55,755 bases of DNA from Chitinophagaceae bacterium (GTDB taxonomy: Bacteria; Bacteroidota; Bacteroidia; Chitinophagales; Chitinophagaceae), in NCBI GenBank assembly GCA_025360525.1, contig JANYCA010000014.1, positions 1 to 55,755 of the forward strand. The letters run 5' to 3'. The notes under the pieces were generated by a model. The model was not told the origin of the DNA. It worked only from the letters and a program-made list of their open reading frames with translations, and searched no databases. Below are positions 17,155-26,215 of this stretch, in pieces (position 1 is the stretch's first letter; every line of letters starts with the position of its first letter). Position numbers and translations under genes: made by a program.

Positions 17155-17299
17155 AAAACTTCTAAACAGTCTAAACGCTAAACTAACTTCAACATTTTTA
17201 AACAATGTTCAACCTCCTCAAAACTCCTAAACCTTATAAACTATCTAAACCAACTTCAACAATATTCAACTTCTTCTAAACTCCCTAAACCCTCTAAAC
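17155..17299. repeat. CTAAAC/TTCAAC low-complexity repeat, copy 1
   Basis: It is a run of degenerate CTAAAC and TTCAAC units spaced by 2-6 bases. On the minus strand it reads TTGGTTTAGAGGGTTTAG and so on, and the first GTTTAG includes the TAG stop of the deacetylase-like gene. Matching tracts lie at 26101-26202 (opposite orientation) and 31797-31830. Confidence 0.7.
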
Positions 17300-18418
17300 C
17301 AATTCCCCAAGCATCTCCGCATTGCTCATAAACACCACATCTGGCCAGCGTTGTACAATAGCTTTTAGCAATGCTTGTAATTCTTTCAAACCTTTATCCC
17401 GGTTTTTGGAATCGATTACGCCGCCAAAATTTACCCGGTGGGTGCTGATGATGGCAGGCTTGCTGCAATGGAATGCCGCTGCTACTTGCATCATGGTGAT
17501 GTCGATATTTTTATACGCCGGATCATTAGGCTCAAAAGCACAATTCCGTATATAATAATTTAATTGATTGGGCCTAATTTTTTGCCTGAATGTAAATCGA
17601 TCAAAAGCCAAATCACCATTTGGTTGAGAATAAGGGTTGTTGTGGCCAACGCTTAAGAATTTTACACCAGCATCAAAAACAGCTTGTTCAAAATTGTGGT
17701 GAAAATGACTGTTGCTTGGGGTAAATGCCGTGGGCAAATAGCCAAAAATTGTTGTAAACAATTTTACCCCTTCGCTGATAGATTGTTTTAAAAATGCTTG
17801 TTGCTTGTTATTGGTGAAATAAAACTCTGGTCTAAATTCTTGTGCATACTGATGAACGCCTTCAATGTTATTTACTGCTGCAAATCCATACTCAAGCGCT
17901 GTTCTTACCTGGTGATTTCCTTTTTGCAATTCGTTCATCCAGAGTTGAACACTCAGGTGTTCTCTGCCATGAAGTTCAGGGGTAAAAATGCCTTCACTTA
18001 TGCCTTGTTTCCATACCGTCATCAAATTGCTTTCACGGCCATATTTTTCAAATGTGGTGGTGAAAGGCTCGTAAAAATATTCTTGGTATCCGGCAGCTTT
18101 TATTTTCTCAAAATCCGGATTGGCCACATTTACAAAAGGCGACACGATTGCTGCATGGCCGTTGCTGTCCTTCACAGTTTGAAGCGTTTCAAATAAGGCC
18201 TCCAGGTCTGCTTTGTTTTCCAGCGTATCCAGCAAGTTGTACCTTGATGGGTCAATGGCAACACCAGCGGCCTTCATTTTATGATACGCTTCAGCCGACG
18301 GAATTCTTATGCCACCATAATCATCCGCTTCTATCACCACTATTTTTTTATTGACAGTGGGGCCTGGCATGTTTTTCAGGTGAAGAAGGACATTATATTT
18401 TATTGCTGATAGGTTCAT
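17294..18418 (-). CDS. Polysaccharide-deacetylase-like protein (copy A)
   Basis: The 374-aa protein belongs to an under-described family seen in Bacteroidota polysaccharide loci, with a distorted NodB/polysaccharide deacetylase pattern. The acidic motif VVIEADDYGGIRIPS stands where NodB has its metal Asp pair, HGREHLSVQLW supplies histidines, and PAIISTHRVNFGG is a late motif. If active it would remove N-acetyl groups from a sugar or hydrolyse a related amide. It has no signal peptide. It overlaps the upstream GT4 gene by four bases (18415-18418), so the two are coupled. A paralogue at 30545 shares all three motifs (IESDDWGAIRTPS, HGREHLQF, AVICSHRINYIG). Its stop codon is formed by the repeat tract that follows. 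Confidence 0.75.
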   Translation of the reverse strand: MNLSAIKYNVLLHLKNMPGPTVNKKIVVIEADDYGGIRIPSAEAYHKMKAAGVAIDPSRYNLLDTLENKADLEALFETLQTVKDSNGHAAIVSPFVNVANPDFEKIKAAGYQEYFYEPFTTTFEKYGRESNLMTVWKQGISEGIFTPELHGREHLSVQLWMNELQKGNHQVRTALEYGFAAVNNIEGVHQYAQEFRPEFYFTNNKQQAFLKQSISEGVKLFTTIFGYLPTAFTPSNSHFHHNFEQAVFDAGVKFLSVGHNNPYSQPNGDLAFDRFTFRQKIRPNQLNYYIRNCAFEPNDPAYKNIDITMMQVAAAFHCSKPAIISTHRVNFGGVIDSKNRDKGLKELQALLKAIVQRWPDVVFMSNAEMLGELV

Positions 18419-19659
18419 GCTGTCACCATCATTTTTGTTACTGATTTGCTGACCATTATTTTATACAACTGGTAATAATCTGCAAATCTTTCGTATTCAT
18501 TAAAATGGCTTTCGGCCCTTTGCCTGCAGGCGGCTGCATATTGTTTTTTACCAGCGATTTTAATGGTTGTTACTGCTGCCTTTAAGCCTTCAATATCTCC
18601 CTGTTCTACCACCATTCCTGTGGCTTGATCGATGGCTTCAATGCTGCCGCCCGTTCGGTATGAGATCACTGGTGTGCCGCAGGCCAATGCTTCAATATTG
18701 GTGGTAGGAAAATTATCTACCCAGGTTGGATTCATAAATACAAGGGCACTATTGTACAAGGCTACCAGGTCGTCCATACTTTCAGTTCTTGGTATCCCAA
18801 TAATATTTGCCGGCAAGGTTTTGATTACTTCAGTTTTCAATCCTACCAGAACAATTATTTCTGTATCGTCGAGGATTGAAGCCAGTTGCAAAAAGTCGTT
18901 CAAACCTTTTCGTCTGTCCCAAATACTGGCTATACCTAGAATGATGTTGCGGTCGACAGCACCTATTTTTTCCCGGTATAATTTTGCAGCATTTTCAGAT
19001 GGGCTGAATTTTTTTAAATCAACACCATTGTGAATTACCTGTGCACTGTATGCTTTTAAAAAAGAGTCTTTCAGTAAATCTTTTAGCCAATGGCTAGGAG
19101 TTACTAATAGCATGTTTTGCAATCCGTTAAAGAGCTTTTTTTTTATATTGTAATTGTCAAATGAATTATCAATAAACCAACTTTCTGGATATCGCTTACA
19201 CAGCGGGCAATGATGGCACTGTGTTTTCCATTTGTCGCATTTTACAAAACTAAAATAGCTGCAATGCCCGGTGAAAGCCCAGCAATCATGCAGTGTCCAT
19301 ACCACTGGTTTGTTGGCCTTTTTTAAATAATTGAATAAGACTCCCATATGAATATAGTAGCCATGCAGGTTGTGCAGGTGAATAATATCGGGATTGATGG
19401 ATTCAATTTGTGTGATTAATTTTTCAGTAGCCGTTTTTGAACCGAAGGCATGTTTATCCAGCAGCCTCGTTTTTAAACCATGTAACTGGTAATCTAGTTT
19501 GTTGCCAATTTGTATGGTTTCAGATGCACTTGGCTGGCTATCTCTTCCAAAAGCAATTACGCTTTGCTCACCGTTAGCAAGTATTACCAGGCCAATCCGT
19601 TCTGCTATTCTGCCGGTGCTGCCCGTGTTAACCGTCGCATTTATCTGAAGTACTAACAT
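18415..19659 (-). CDS. Glycosyltransferase family 4 with cysteine-rich insert
   Basis: The 414-aa GT-B enzyme starts LQINATVNTGSTGRIAER and has WTLHDCWAFTGHCSYF followed by KCDKWKTQCHHCPLC, a cysteine cluster known in a WcaC-like GT4 subgroup. Donor-site motifs are VIHNGVDLKKF, ASIWDRRKGLNDF and FPTTNIEALACGTPVISYRT with the catalytic E-x7-E region. It should extend the lipid-linked repeat unit in the cytoplasm. It overlaps the downstream deacetylase-like gene by four bases, suggesting that the added sugar may be the one deacetylated; that is inference. Confidence 0.9.
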   Translation of the reverse strand: MLVLQINATVNTGSTGRIAERIGLVILANGEQSVIAFGRDSQPSASETIQIGNKLDYQLHGLKTRLLDKHAFGSKTATEKLITQIESINPDIIHLHNLHGYYIHMGVLFNYLKKANKPVVWTLHDCWAFTGHCSYFSFVKCDKWKTQCHHCPLCKRYPESWFIDNSFDNYNIKKKLFNGLQNMLLVTPSHWLKDLLKDSFLKAYSAQVIHNGVDLKKFSPSENAAKLYREKIGAVDRNIILGIASIWDRRKGLNDFLQLASILDDTEIIVLVGLKTEVIKTLPANIIGIPRTESMDDLVALYNSALVFMNPTWVDNFPTTNIEALACGTPVISYRTGGSIEAIDQATGMVVEQGDIEGLKAAVTTIKIAGKKQYAAACRQRAESHFNEYERFADYYQLYKIMVSKSVTKMMVTA

Positions 19660-19682
19660 TTTTTTACGAATTCTCTATAATA

Positions 19683-20783
19683 TTAGGGTTTGTGAGTAAC
19701 ATCCATCTTTAAAATTGAATTTATAAGTGTAAGATTATACTGATAACCTAAGAATGGTTGAGATTCTAAAGCTGCATCTCCCAAATCATAAATAATGTTA
19801 GGGTTTTCTTGGATGTGAGTAAGGATTTTTGCAAGTTCTGACGACTTATCTTTATCATATATAAAACCATTTATTCCATTTTCAATTTTGTCCATACAAG
19901 ATATGACTCCTGATGACCCAACGACAAGTTTACCACAACACATAGCATCCATAGGGGGAATGCCATAAGGTTCAAATAGAGATGCATGTAGATAGACATC
20001 GGTGTTTTTTAAATTTTCAATATAATCATCATACTCAACCCATCCAGTTAATATGATATTACATCCAATCGACTTAAACTGTTTTTTATAAATATCAAAA
20101 TCCGGACCTATTCCTAGTATAGTAATATCAAAATGTTGGAGTACAATAGGATTCAATATTTTTAATGCATCAATAACAACATTATAACCCTTCCGTTCTA
20201 TAAATCTGTTGGAAATCATTAACCGTATTTGTCCTCGAGTTTCTAGTTGTTTCCTTCTATAAGTATTAATTTTTTTTAATTCTGTTGCGTCAAAAACTGC
20301 AGTGATATAAGGAAAGTCTTTCATTTTAGAAGTACTAATACCATATTGCTTTGAAGTAATATTTATACCATATTTGCCTGTTATAAAAAGATGCCGCGAA
20401 ATTTTTAATAATAAATAATTTCTAAAGTATTTGAGCTTGCTAATTTTTTGTTCATTAACATCTAACCACAATGCCATATTTTTCCTAAATATGAATGAAT
20501 ATAAAATCAAGAAAATATGTATCCATGTATGCCAGCCAGTTACTATCAGAAGCTGAGATTGTCTGCTTTGATGAAAAATTTTTTTAAACCCAGCCCAACT
20601 GTTATCATATATGTTATATTGAATTCCATTATCAATCTGGCTCCATGGATAAAGTTTTGTAAGACCCTTATAATACCAAAAATCAACTTCATAACCTGCC
20701 TCCACCAATTTTTTATGGAGCAGTATGGAATGTGGCATTGGTATGGCGTTGTAAAAAAAAATTCGTTTATTTTCATTCATCAC
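19683..20783 (-). CDS. Glycosyltransferase family 4
   Basis: The 366-aa protein has GT4 features: YNAIPMPHSILLHKKLVEAG at the N-terminus, LMISNRFIERKGYNVVIDAL starting the C-terminal domain, LTGWVEYDDYI, and the donor-site LHASLFEPYGIPPMDAMCCG. The gene and the next two upstream are visibly more AT-rich than the neighbouring genes, which points to a separately acquired block. It shares one base with the preceding GT4 gene, so these two are tightly coupled. Donor and linkage cannot be read from the sequence. Confidence 0.87.
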   Translation of the reverse strand: MMNENKRIFFYNAIPMPHSILLHKKLVEAGYEVDFWYYKGLTKLYPWSQIDNGIQYNIYDNSWAGFKKIFHQSRQSQLLIVTGWHTWIHIFLILYSFIFRKNMALWLDVNEQKISKLKYFRNYLLLKISRHLFITGKYGINITSKQYGISTSKMKDFPYITAVFDATELKKINTYRRKQLETRGQIRLMISNRFIERKGYNVVIDALKILNPIVLQHFDITILGIGPDFDIYKKQFKSIGCNIILTGWVEYDDYIENLKNTDVYLHASLFEPYGIPPMDAMCCGKLVVGSSGVISCMDKIENGINGFIYDKDKSSELAKILTHIQENPNIIYDLGDAALESQPFLGYQYNLTLINSILKMDVTHKP

Positions 20784-21886
20784 TATGATAATTTTTCCGT
20801 TTCGTTTTCAAAAATCGAACGAAGGTATATGGCTCCAATTGCTTCCTGATTGTATTTTTCGCTTGTTTTTTTTGCTTGTTGCATAAAGTGCTCCCTTAAA
20901 TTTTTATCTCTTATTAATAGCGATAGCTTTTTCGAAAATCCCTCAGTGTCTTTTAATGGCACTAGATATCCATTTTCACCATCTTTAATCATGTCTGCAG
21001 GACCAGATTGGCAATCAAAACTAATACAAGGCAGTGGAGTACCCATGGCTTCTAACAAAGCATTAGGAAAACCTTCTGTTAGTGATGTAAAGGCAAATAT
21101 GCTACTTTGAGAAAGCAGTTCTCCAATATTACTTTTAGAACCAGCTAATTCTACATATTCTGTAATTTCAAGACAGGTAATTAAACTTTGTAAGTTATCC
21201 TTTTCGGGTCCATCACCAACTATTAGCAATTTCCAACCAGGTTGATATACTTGAGCAAATACTTTAATAAGGTAATCGAAGCCTTTACTTTGAACAAGGC
21301 GACCTACAGAAATAATTTGATTTTTCTTTTCGTAATTATAATATTGTTTTTCTCCCAAAGCATTTGGTATAACAATTACATTGGAATGATGCATTTGTTT
21401 CTTAAGCACATCGGAAGCAAAAGATGTTTGAGCTATGATTCCTTTTGATCTTTTATAAAGAAACCTTCTTATACTCAAAGGAATGTTTAAAATTTCTATC
21501 AATTTTGTGTTAAAAGGATTGCACCTGATTGAAAGGTAGATAGGATAAGACAATCCTACTGTTGAACATAAAATAAATGAGGGTGCTGCGGTATTAAAAA
21601 CTATATCAGGGTTTATTTTTTTTAGCGTATGCCTTATATAACTTACCAACTGAAAAAGATACTTTATTTTTCTATATGTGCTTTTTGTATAACTAAATTG
21701 TGGTTGCCAAATCTTAATGTTTTTGTGAATTTTAAATAAAACTGGACTATCGTGCAATAATAAAATATCAACAATGTATCCTTCTTCTGAAAGAAAATTC
21801 GCCAAATTAGATATAAACCTTTGAGCACCACCAATACCTAAATCTAAGTTTATAAGGCAAATTTTTTTTTTATCCATTAGTGTCAT
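20783..21886 (-). CDS. Glycosyltransferase family 4
   Basis: The 367-aa GT-B enzyme has LINLDLGIGGAQRFISNLAN at the N-terminus, the interdomain motif IISVGRLVQSKGFDYLI, LLIVGDGPEKDNLQSLI, and the catalytic ESSE-type loop TSLTEGFPNALLEAMGTPLP. These are textbook GT4 motifs. Translation could start at either ATG of MTLMDKKK; the first gives 367 aa and the second 364. It belongs to the AT-rich block at 19.7-22.7 kb and overlaps the next gene by one base. Confidence 0.9.
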   Translation of the reverse strand: MTLMDKKKICLINLDLGIGGAQRFISNLANFLSEEGYIVDILLLHDSPVLFKIHKNIKIWQPQFSYTKSTYRKIKYLFQLVSYIRHTLKKINPDIVFNTAAPSFILCSTVGLSYPIYLSIRCNPFNTKLIEILNIPLSIRRFLYKRSKGIIAQTSFASDVLKKQMHHSNVIVIPNALGEKQYYNYEKKNQIISVGRLVQSKGFDYLIKVFAQVYQPGWKLLIVGDGPEKDNLQSLITCLEITEYVELAGSKSNIGELLSQSSIFAFTSLTEGFPNALLEAMGTPLPCISFDCQSGPADMIKDGENGYLVPLKDTEGFSKKLSLLIRDKNLREHFMQQAKKTSEKYNQEAIGAIYLRSIFENETEKLS

Positions 21887-21917
21887 ATAAATTCAATTTT
21901 ACTATGAATAAACAATT

Positions 21918-22697
21918 TTATTGTTCTACATTATTTCTTTCAAACAAATAAGAAGTAATCACTTTTTCAATTAGGTAAAACCCTTCATCAGTTATTTTTT
22001 TAATTATTTCCTTTTCACATTTGTCATCATACATCCATGGATGCAATTCGATTAAGATTAAACGTACAGACGCTGGAAAATTTGGATTCTGGTTTGATAA
22101 AATTGTTTCACTTCCTTCAATATCCAATACTAAAACTGTCGGGCTAATGTCATATTTATCACAAATTTTTTTTATATCCCAAATTTTAGATTCATCGGTT
22201 TTTTCCTCATTTCCCCCACCAACATTACTAAATGAAACAACCCCACTAAGGCTTCCGCCATCTTCATTAAATTTATCTACCTTTAAATTTTTATTGACTG
22301 AATATACTGGGAAACCAAAACCCGTAACTATACTAATATTACCTTTTGGTTCAAGCCATTTTCTGGAAAAAAAAGTTAATTTTTTGGAAGCTTCTATTGA
22401 AATTACCCTTCCTTTAGGTCCAACATATTCTGATATAATTGCTGTCAGTATTCCAACCGAACCTCCCATTTCTATTACCATGTCATTGGGTCTAAGACTA
22501 TTTTGAAGTAATTGTCTTTCCGCAGCTTCATATCCCCCTTTTAACAATCCATTCTTTGTTCCAAATGAAAATGGCATATTTCTAATAGGTATGGAAACTG
22601 AATTCAAAGTCACATATTTAGGCCAAATGAATTCAGGTACAAAATGTTTCAGAACCATTCTTCTAAATGCCCAGTATTGCTTTCTTAACGTTTTCAT
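21918..22697 (-). CDS. FkbM-family methyltransferase
   Basis: The 259-aa protein has the S-adenosylmethionine site DMVIEMGGSVGILTAIISEY, then GRVISIEASKK for the ribose-binding acid, and the FkbM signature VLVLDIEGSETILSN followed by LILIELHPWMYDD. FkbM-type enzymes O-methylate sugars or other hydroxyls, so it probably methylates a residue of the repeat unit. It is AT-rich and sits between GT4 genes and the MBOAT/SGNH pair, in a part of the locus devoted to decorations. The methylated position is unknown. Confidence 0.88.
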   Translation of the reverse strand: MKTLRKQYWAFRRMVLKHFVPEFIWPKYVTLNSVSIPIRNMPFSFGTKNGLLKGGYEAAERQLLQNSLRPNDMVIEMGGSVGILTAIISEYVGPKGRVISIEASKKLTFFSRKWLEPKGNISIVTGFGFPVYSVNKNLKVDKFNEDGGSLSGVVSFSNVGGGNEEKTDESKIWDIKKICDKYDISPTVLVLDIEGSETILSNQNPNFPASVRLILIELHPWMYDDKCEKEIIKKITDEGFYLIEKVITSYLFERNNVEQ

Positions 22698-22736
22698 AAA
22701 AAATATTATTAATATTGAATTGAACTTAATCTAAAA

Positions 22737-23615
22737 CTATCTATTGAAAATACGAAGTACTTGATTTGTAACTTTTACAGAACCATAATAATTAAGATGG
22801 TCTTTGCTTAACCAGTCTTTATTGGCATCCAGCATTGTATCGCAGAGTTTAAAATTATTCAGGTTATAGATTTTTACCTTTTCTTTACCCAAAAAATTAT
22901 TGACTATTAAATCCGGACAATCATTCTGAGCTTCCCTCCAGCAAGGCATTTCAAACACTTCAAACTGAATATTTTTTAGTTTACAGATTGCTGCCATTTT
23001 CCATAAGTATCTGTAGCCAATTGTGTTATAAAATAAGGTATCCATACATGTCATTTTAGATTCTTTTATATGTGTACCATCTGGTATTACTCTTTTGATA
23101 CTCCATTGCCCCCTGATATTTTTTGCTGAACGATGGCTGGATGAAAAAAGAATTTTGAAATTTTCTACAAATAACCACCGGAATTTATAAAGAGGAATGT
23201 CTTTTAATCCACCGGTAGTGAAACCATCTGTATAGTAATATTCTACAATTGGATTGACTACATTGGCTATTTGGTAATTGGTATGGGCACTACTAAGATA
23301 TAACAACACTTTTTTCGGTAAATCATTGTGCTTTAGATATTCTTCCAACTGTATATAATTGGTTTCCAAAGAAGCGCCACCAACAGAAAAATTATATGCC
23401 GGTCCCAATTTTGTAGATAATATTTCCGTATTGATGCCATCCATAGCAGTACTGTTTCCAAACACCAGTATATCCAGTTGCTGCTGGTTAAACCCGTGTG
23501 CATCTTTAGTTTTACCAAAATCAAAATCAATTTTAGGTAATAGAACAAGATACAAAAAGTTAATGGCTGCGAATACAAAAAATAGCCCAACAAAAAACAG
23601 TGAAAATTTTTTCAT
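22737..23615 (-). CDS. SGNH-hydrolase-like partner of the MBOAT acyltransferase
   Basis: The 292-aa protein has an N-terminal signal anchor (about 5-25) and a domain with LDILVFGNSTAMDGINTEIL, where the GNS block resembles the SGNH nucleophile region (GDS-type Ser). The C-terminal KDWLSKDHLNYYG supplies an Asp-x-x-His-like site. Its start codon shares one base with the MBOAT stop. MBOAT plus SGNH partners (AlgI/AlgJ/AlgX, PatA/PatB, DltB/DltD) are known to work together: the MBOAT passes an acyl group across the membrane and the SGNH protein places it on the glycan. This fits periplasmic O-acetylation of the polymer. No closer homologue is recognised. Confidence 0.75.
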   Translation of the reverse strand: MKKFSLFFVGLFFVFAAINFLYLVLLPKIDFDFGKTKDAHGFNQQQLDILVFGNSTAMDGINTEILSTKLGPAYNFSVGGASLETNYIQLEEYLKHNDLPKKVLLYLSSAHTNYQIANVVNPIVEYYYTDGFTTGGLKDIPLYKFRWLFVENFKILFSSSHRSAKNIRGQWSIKRVIPDGTHIKESKMTCMDTLFYNTIGYRYLWKMAAICKLKNIQFEVFEMPCWREAQNDCPDLIVNNFLGKEKVKIYNLNNFKLCDTMLDANKDWLSKDHLNYYGSVKVTNQVLRIFNR

Positions 23616-25054
23616 TAAAATTGAAAGTAAATAAAACTTTGTTTTGAAAATTGTCCAAACAATGTGATTAAAATAAGCAATAATAATGACACTGTAAACT
23701 GGCTAAATCTTGATGGCTGTAGCAGATTGGTTTTTCTGTACAGCCAATAAATGCTAATACCAAATAGGCTGGCAAACGAAAAGGCGTAACCCATCAGATC
23801 GGTGTTTTCAAAAGCAAGGCTTTTGCCGGGTGCATTCGATAAAATTCTTGTGATGAAAGTTGCTGCCTGCGATACAGTTGCTGACCTGAAAAATATCCAG
23901 GCAAGGGTAACAAAAAAGAACGTAATAGCAATCATATAAAGTTCCTTGATGGAAGGTAAATGTTTTCCCTGGTGAACCAGGTCATGTTTGTATTTCCTGT
24001 GGGAGCCCATCACAAAAGATGGAATAAATAACAAGGCATGAATGGCACCCCAGATAATGAATGTCCAGTTGGCACCATGCCAGATGCCACTCACTACAAA
24101 AATGATAAAGACATTCCGGATGTTTAATATCATGGAAATTTTGGAGCCTCCAAGCGGTATGTACAAATAATCTCTAAACCAGGAGGAAAGGGAGATATGC
24201 CAGCGCCTCCAGAACTCTGCAATGTTTCGGGAGAGATAAGGGAAATTGAAATTTTGTAAGAGATCAATACCCAAGATTTTAGAGCAGCCTATGGCAATAT
24301 CAGAATAGCCACTGAAGTCGCAATAAATTTGAAAAGAAAATGCCACTGCTGCAATGATCAAACCTTTGCTGCCGTAGGCAGCCGGATCGGCGTACACTTT
24401 GTTAACTATGATAGACATGCTATCTGCTATCACTACCTTTTTAAAAAAACCCCATATCATTAACTCAATACCCTTGATAGCTTTTTCTGCTTCAAATTTT
24501 CTTTGCACTTTTATCTGTGGTAATAAATGCGTAGCTCTTTCAATTGGCCCCGCTACCAATAAAGGAAAGTAACTTACAAATAAAGAGTATTCAACAAAAT
24601 TTCGCTCTGCCTTTATTTTGCCTTTGTAAATATCAATTACATAAGATAAACCATGAAAAGTATAAAAAGAGATACCAACTGGCAATATCACACTAAGCGT
24701 CCACACGTTTACATGGAAGCCAATCTGTGAAAGACCGGACGCAAAAGACCCGACAAAAAAATTGTAGTATTTAAAGATTCCTAAAAAACCAAGGTTGATG
24801 ATTACACTCAGCCAAAACCAAAGGCGCTTTTTTTGAGGAGTAGCGCAGTCTTCCATTTTTAACCCGGTAAAATAATCGAGGGCTGTAGAAAAAATAAGTA
24901 AAAAAAGAAACCGAACATCCCAACAGGAATAAAAATAATAGCTGGCTGCCAGCAGCATTATATTTTGGGCAACTAAATTTTTATTGGTTACAAACCAGTA
25001 AAGGATGAAAATAACCGGGAAAAAATATAGGAAATTAATCGAGTTAAAAAGCAT
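23615..25054 (-). CDS. MBOAT-family O-acyltransferase (AlgI/DltB-like)
   Basis: The 479-aa protein has about ten membrane segments. It carries the AlgI/DltB hallmarks VGISFYTFHGLSYVIDIYKG, FPLLVAGPIERA, YCDFSGYSDIAIG and FWRRWHISLSSWFRDYLYIP. The catalytic His stands in VVSGIWHGANWTFIIWG. It should move an acyl group, most often acetyl, from a cytoplasmic donor to the periplasmic side. The SGNH-like gene downstream overlaps it by one base and is the likely partner. It is the best-defined decoration enzyme in the locus. Confidence 0.94.
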   Translation of the reverse strand: MLFNSINFLYFFPVIFILYWFVTNKNLVAQNIMLLAASYYFYSCWDVRFLFLLIFSTALDYFTGLKMEDCATPQKKRLWFWLSVIINLGFLGIFKYYNFFVGSFASGLSQIGFHVNVWTLSVILPVGISFYTFHGLSYVIDIYKGKIKAERNFVEYSLFVSYFPLLVAGPIERATHLLPQIKVQRKFEAEKAIKGIELMIWGFFKKVVIADSMSIIVNKVYADPAAYGSKGLIIAAVAFSFQIYCDFSGYSDIAIGCSKILGIDLLQNFNFPYLSRNIAEFWRRWHISLSSWFRDYLYIPLGGSKISMILNIRNVFIIFVVSGIWHGANWTFIIWGAIHALLFIPSFVMGSHRKYKHDLVHQGKHLPSIKELYMIAITFFFVTLAWIFFRSATVSQAATFITRILSNAPGKSLAFENTDLMGYAFSFASLFGISIYWLYRKTNLLQPSRFSQFTVSLLLLILITLFGQFSKQSFIYFQF

Positions 25055-25076
25055 TAAAGCAACAGTGTTGTTTTGT

Positions 25077-26090
25077 TTATAATATGGACTGAGTCTGCAT
25101 CAAATCCACCATCCAGTTTTGAGGAACAAATTTTCCTTCATGCCAGTTGAGGTCGCTATCCCAATAACCTTCACAGGCATCATAAATAGTAATGGCAAAG
25201 CCATAGCTGATTTCAAGTATCAATGGAACGCCATCTTTATACACAAAATCAAAAGCAAGGCATTGGGCATTTAATTTCCTGGTAAGGTCAAAAGAAATTC
25301 TTACCGAAGCTTCATCAAACAGCTCTCTCTTATAAAAAGTAATGCCGCTGCCTGAGGCCCTGAAATCATTTTCTCTAACCATACGCTGCATTGCAAATGC
25401 TTTTTCTCCAATTACAATTATGCGGATATCGCAATCATTGTTATCAATAAAATCCTGGAAATAGATGTAGCCTTTATCCCTGCCGGCCACTTTCGCAAAT
25501 TCGGTGGTATAAAACAGGCGTATAAAACCCTTGCATACATCCATGAAAGTAGTGATGCCTGTTTTATATTTACGCACCCGTTCTTTAAAATTTGACCAAC
25601 CATCGTACTGGCTGAAACCTCTTCCAAAAGCTTTATTCACCAGGCTGATAGCCTTGTTTTTAGTGTGCACCAATTGCACGTTCTGCGAACCAGCTCCGCC
25701 TCGTAGCTTAAATACTTTGGGAAACGAAGTGTTATTTACCCAATCCAACGCCTCCTTTTTTGTATAAAAAACATATGACGGCACCAACGGTGCATATAAA
25801 GCTTCCAATAAATATTTTTGCCCTACCTTATCATCAAAATGCCATACCGTTTTATAGTTAGGAAATACTTTGATGCCCATCTCCTCTACGGAATACATCA
25901 ACTGCTTCGCAAATAAAGTTGACTTTGGGTTAGCATGATTGAAATGCCACATCAGGGCAGTACAACCCTTCAATTGCTGAATAATATCGTTTCTGTAGCA
26001 ATCAACAATTTTATAGGCAATTTTTTCAGCATCGCAATAAACTACCCACCGATCACTAAAATCTCCTTTGCTCTTGTGTATGGCTATCAT
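25077..26090 (-). CDS. RimK-like ATP-grasp protein
   Basis: The 337-aa protein has the ATP-grasp core: FPKVFKLRGGAGSQNVQLVH for the phosphate loop, GYIYFQDFIDNNDCDIRIIV typical of RimK-type enzymes, and a metal-binding CLAFDFVYKDGVPLILEISY. RimK-like enzymes add amino acids to a carboxylate through an acyl phosphate. In a polysaccharide locus it could amidate a uronic acid or a linked amino acid. It lies between the MBOAT gene and an asparagine synthetase homologue and shares no obvious domain with the ATP-grasp at 10439. Substrates are unknown. Confidence 0.8.
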   Translation of the reverse strand: MIAIHKSKGDFSDRWVVYCDAEKIAYKIVDCYRNDIIQQLKGCTALMWHFNHANPKSTLFAKQLMYSVEEMGIKVFPNYKTVWHFDDKVGQKYLLEALYAPLVPSYVFYTKKEALDWVNNTSFPKVFKLRGGAGSQNVQLVHTKNKAISLVNKAFGRGFSQYDGWSNFKERVRKYKTGITTFMDVCKGFIRLFYTTEFAKVAGRDKGYIYFQDFIDNNDCDIRIIVIGEKAFAMQRMVRENDFRASGSGITFYKRELFDEASVRISFDLTRKLNAQCLAFDFVYKDGVPLILEISYGFAITIYDACEGYWDSDLNWHEGKFVPQNWMVDLMQTQSIL

Positions 26091-26100
26091 TAATTGGATT

Positions 26101-26202
26101 AGAGGTTTAGTAGTTTAGGGGTTTTGAGGAAGGGTTGAAAATTGTTGAAGATGGTTGAATGTGGTTGAATGATGGTTTAGAAGTTTAGCGGTTTAGGGGT
26201 TG
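26101..26202. repeat. GTTTAG/GTTGAA low-complexity repeat, copy 2 (inverted)
   Basis: The plus strand here reads GAGGTTTAGTAGTTTAGGGG and later GTTGAAAATTGTTGAAG. The same order of units appears on the minus strand at 17155-17299. It fills most of the 125-base gap between asparagine synthetase homologue 1 and the RimK-like gene. Confidence 0.7.
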
Positions 26203-26215
26203 GCTCTGCGAAAAC

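Larger units (their letters stand above)
17023..17293. other. Repeat-filled gap inside the locus
   Basis: No gene is present. It carries one intact and one decayed REP-like palindrome, T-rich tracts, and a long CTAAAC/TTCAAC low-complexity repeat that runs into the stop codon of the deacetylase-like gene. This gap may mark a junction between operon segments. Confidence 0.6.

Noticed and set aside
17155..17299. CRISPR-like array
   Set aside because: The CTAAAC/TTCAAC units are short and degenerate with no uniform repeat-spacer structure, and no cas genes are present.
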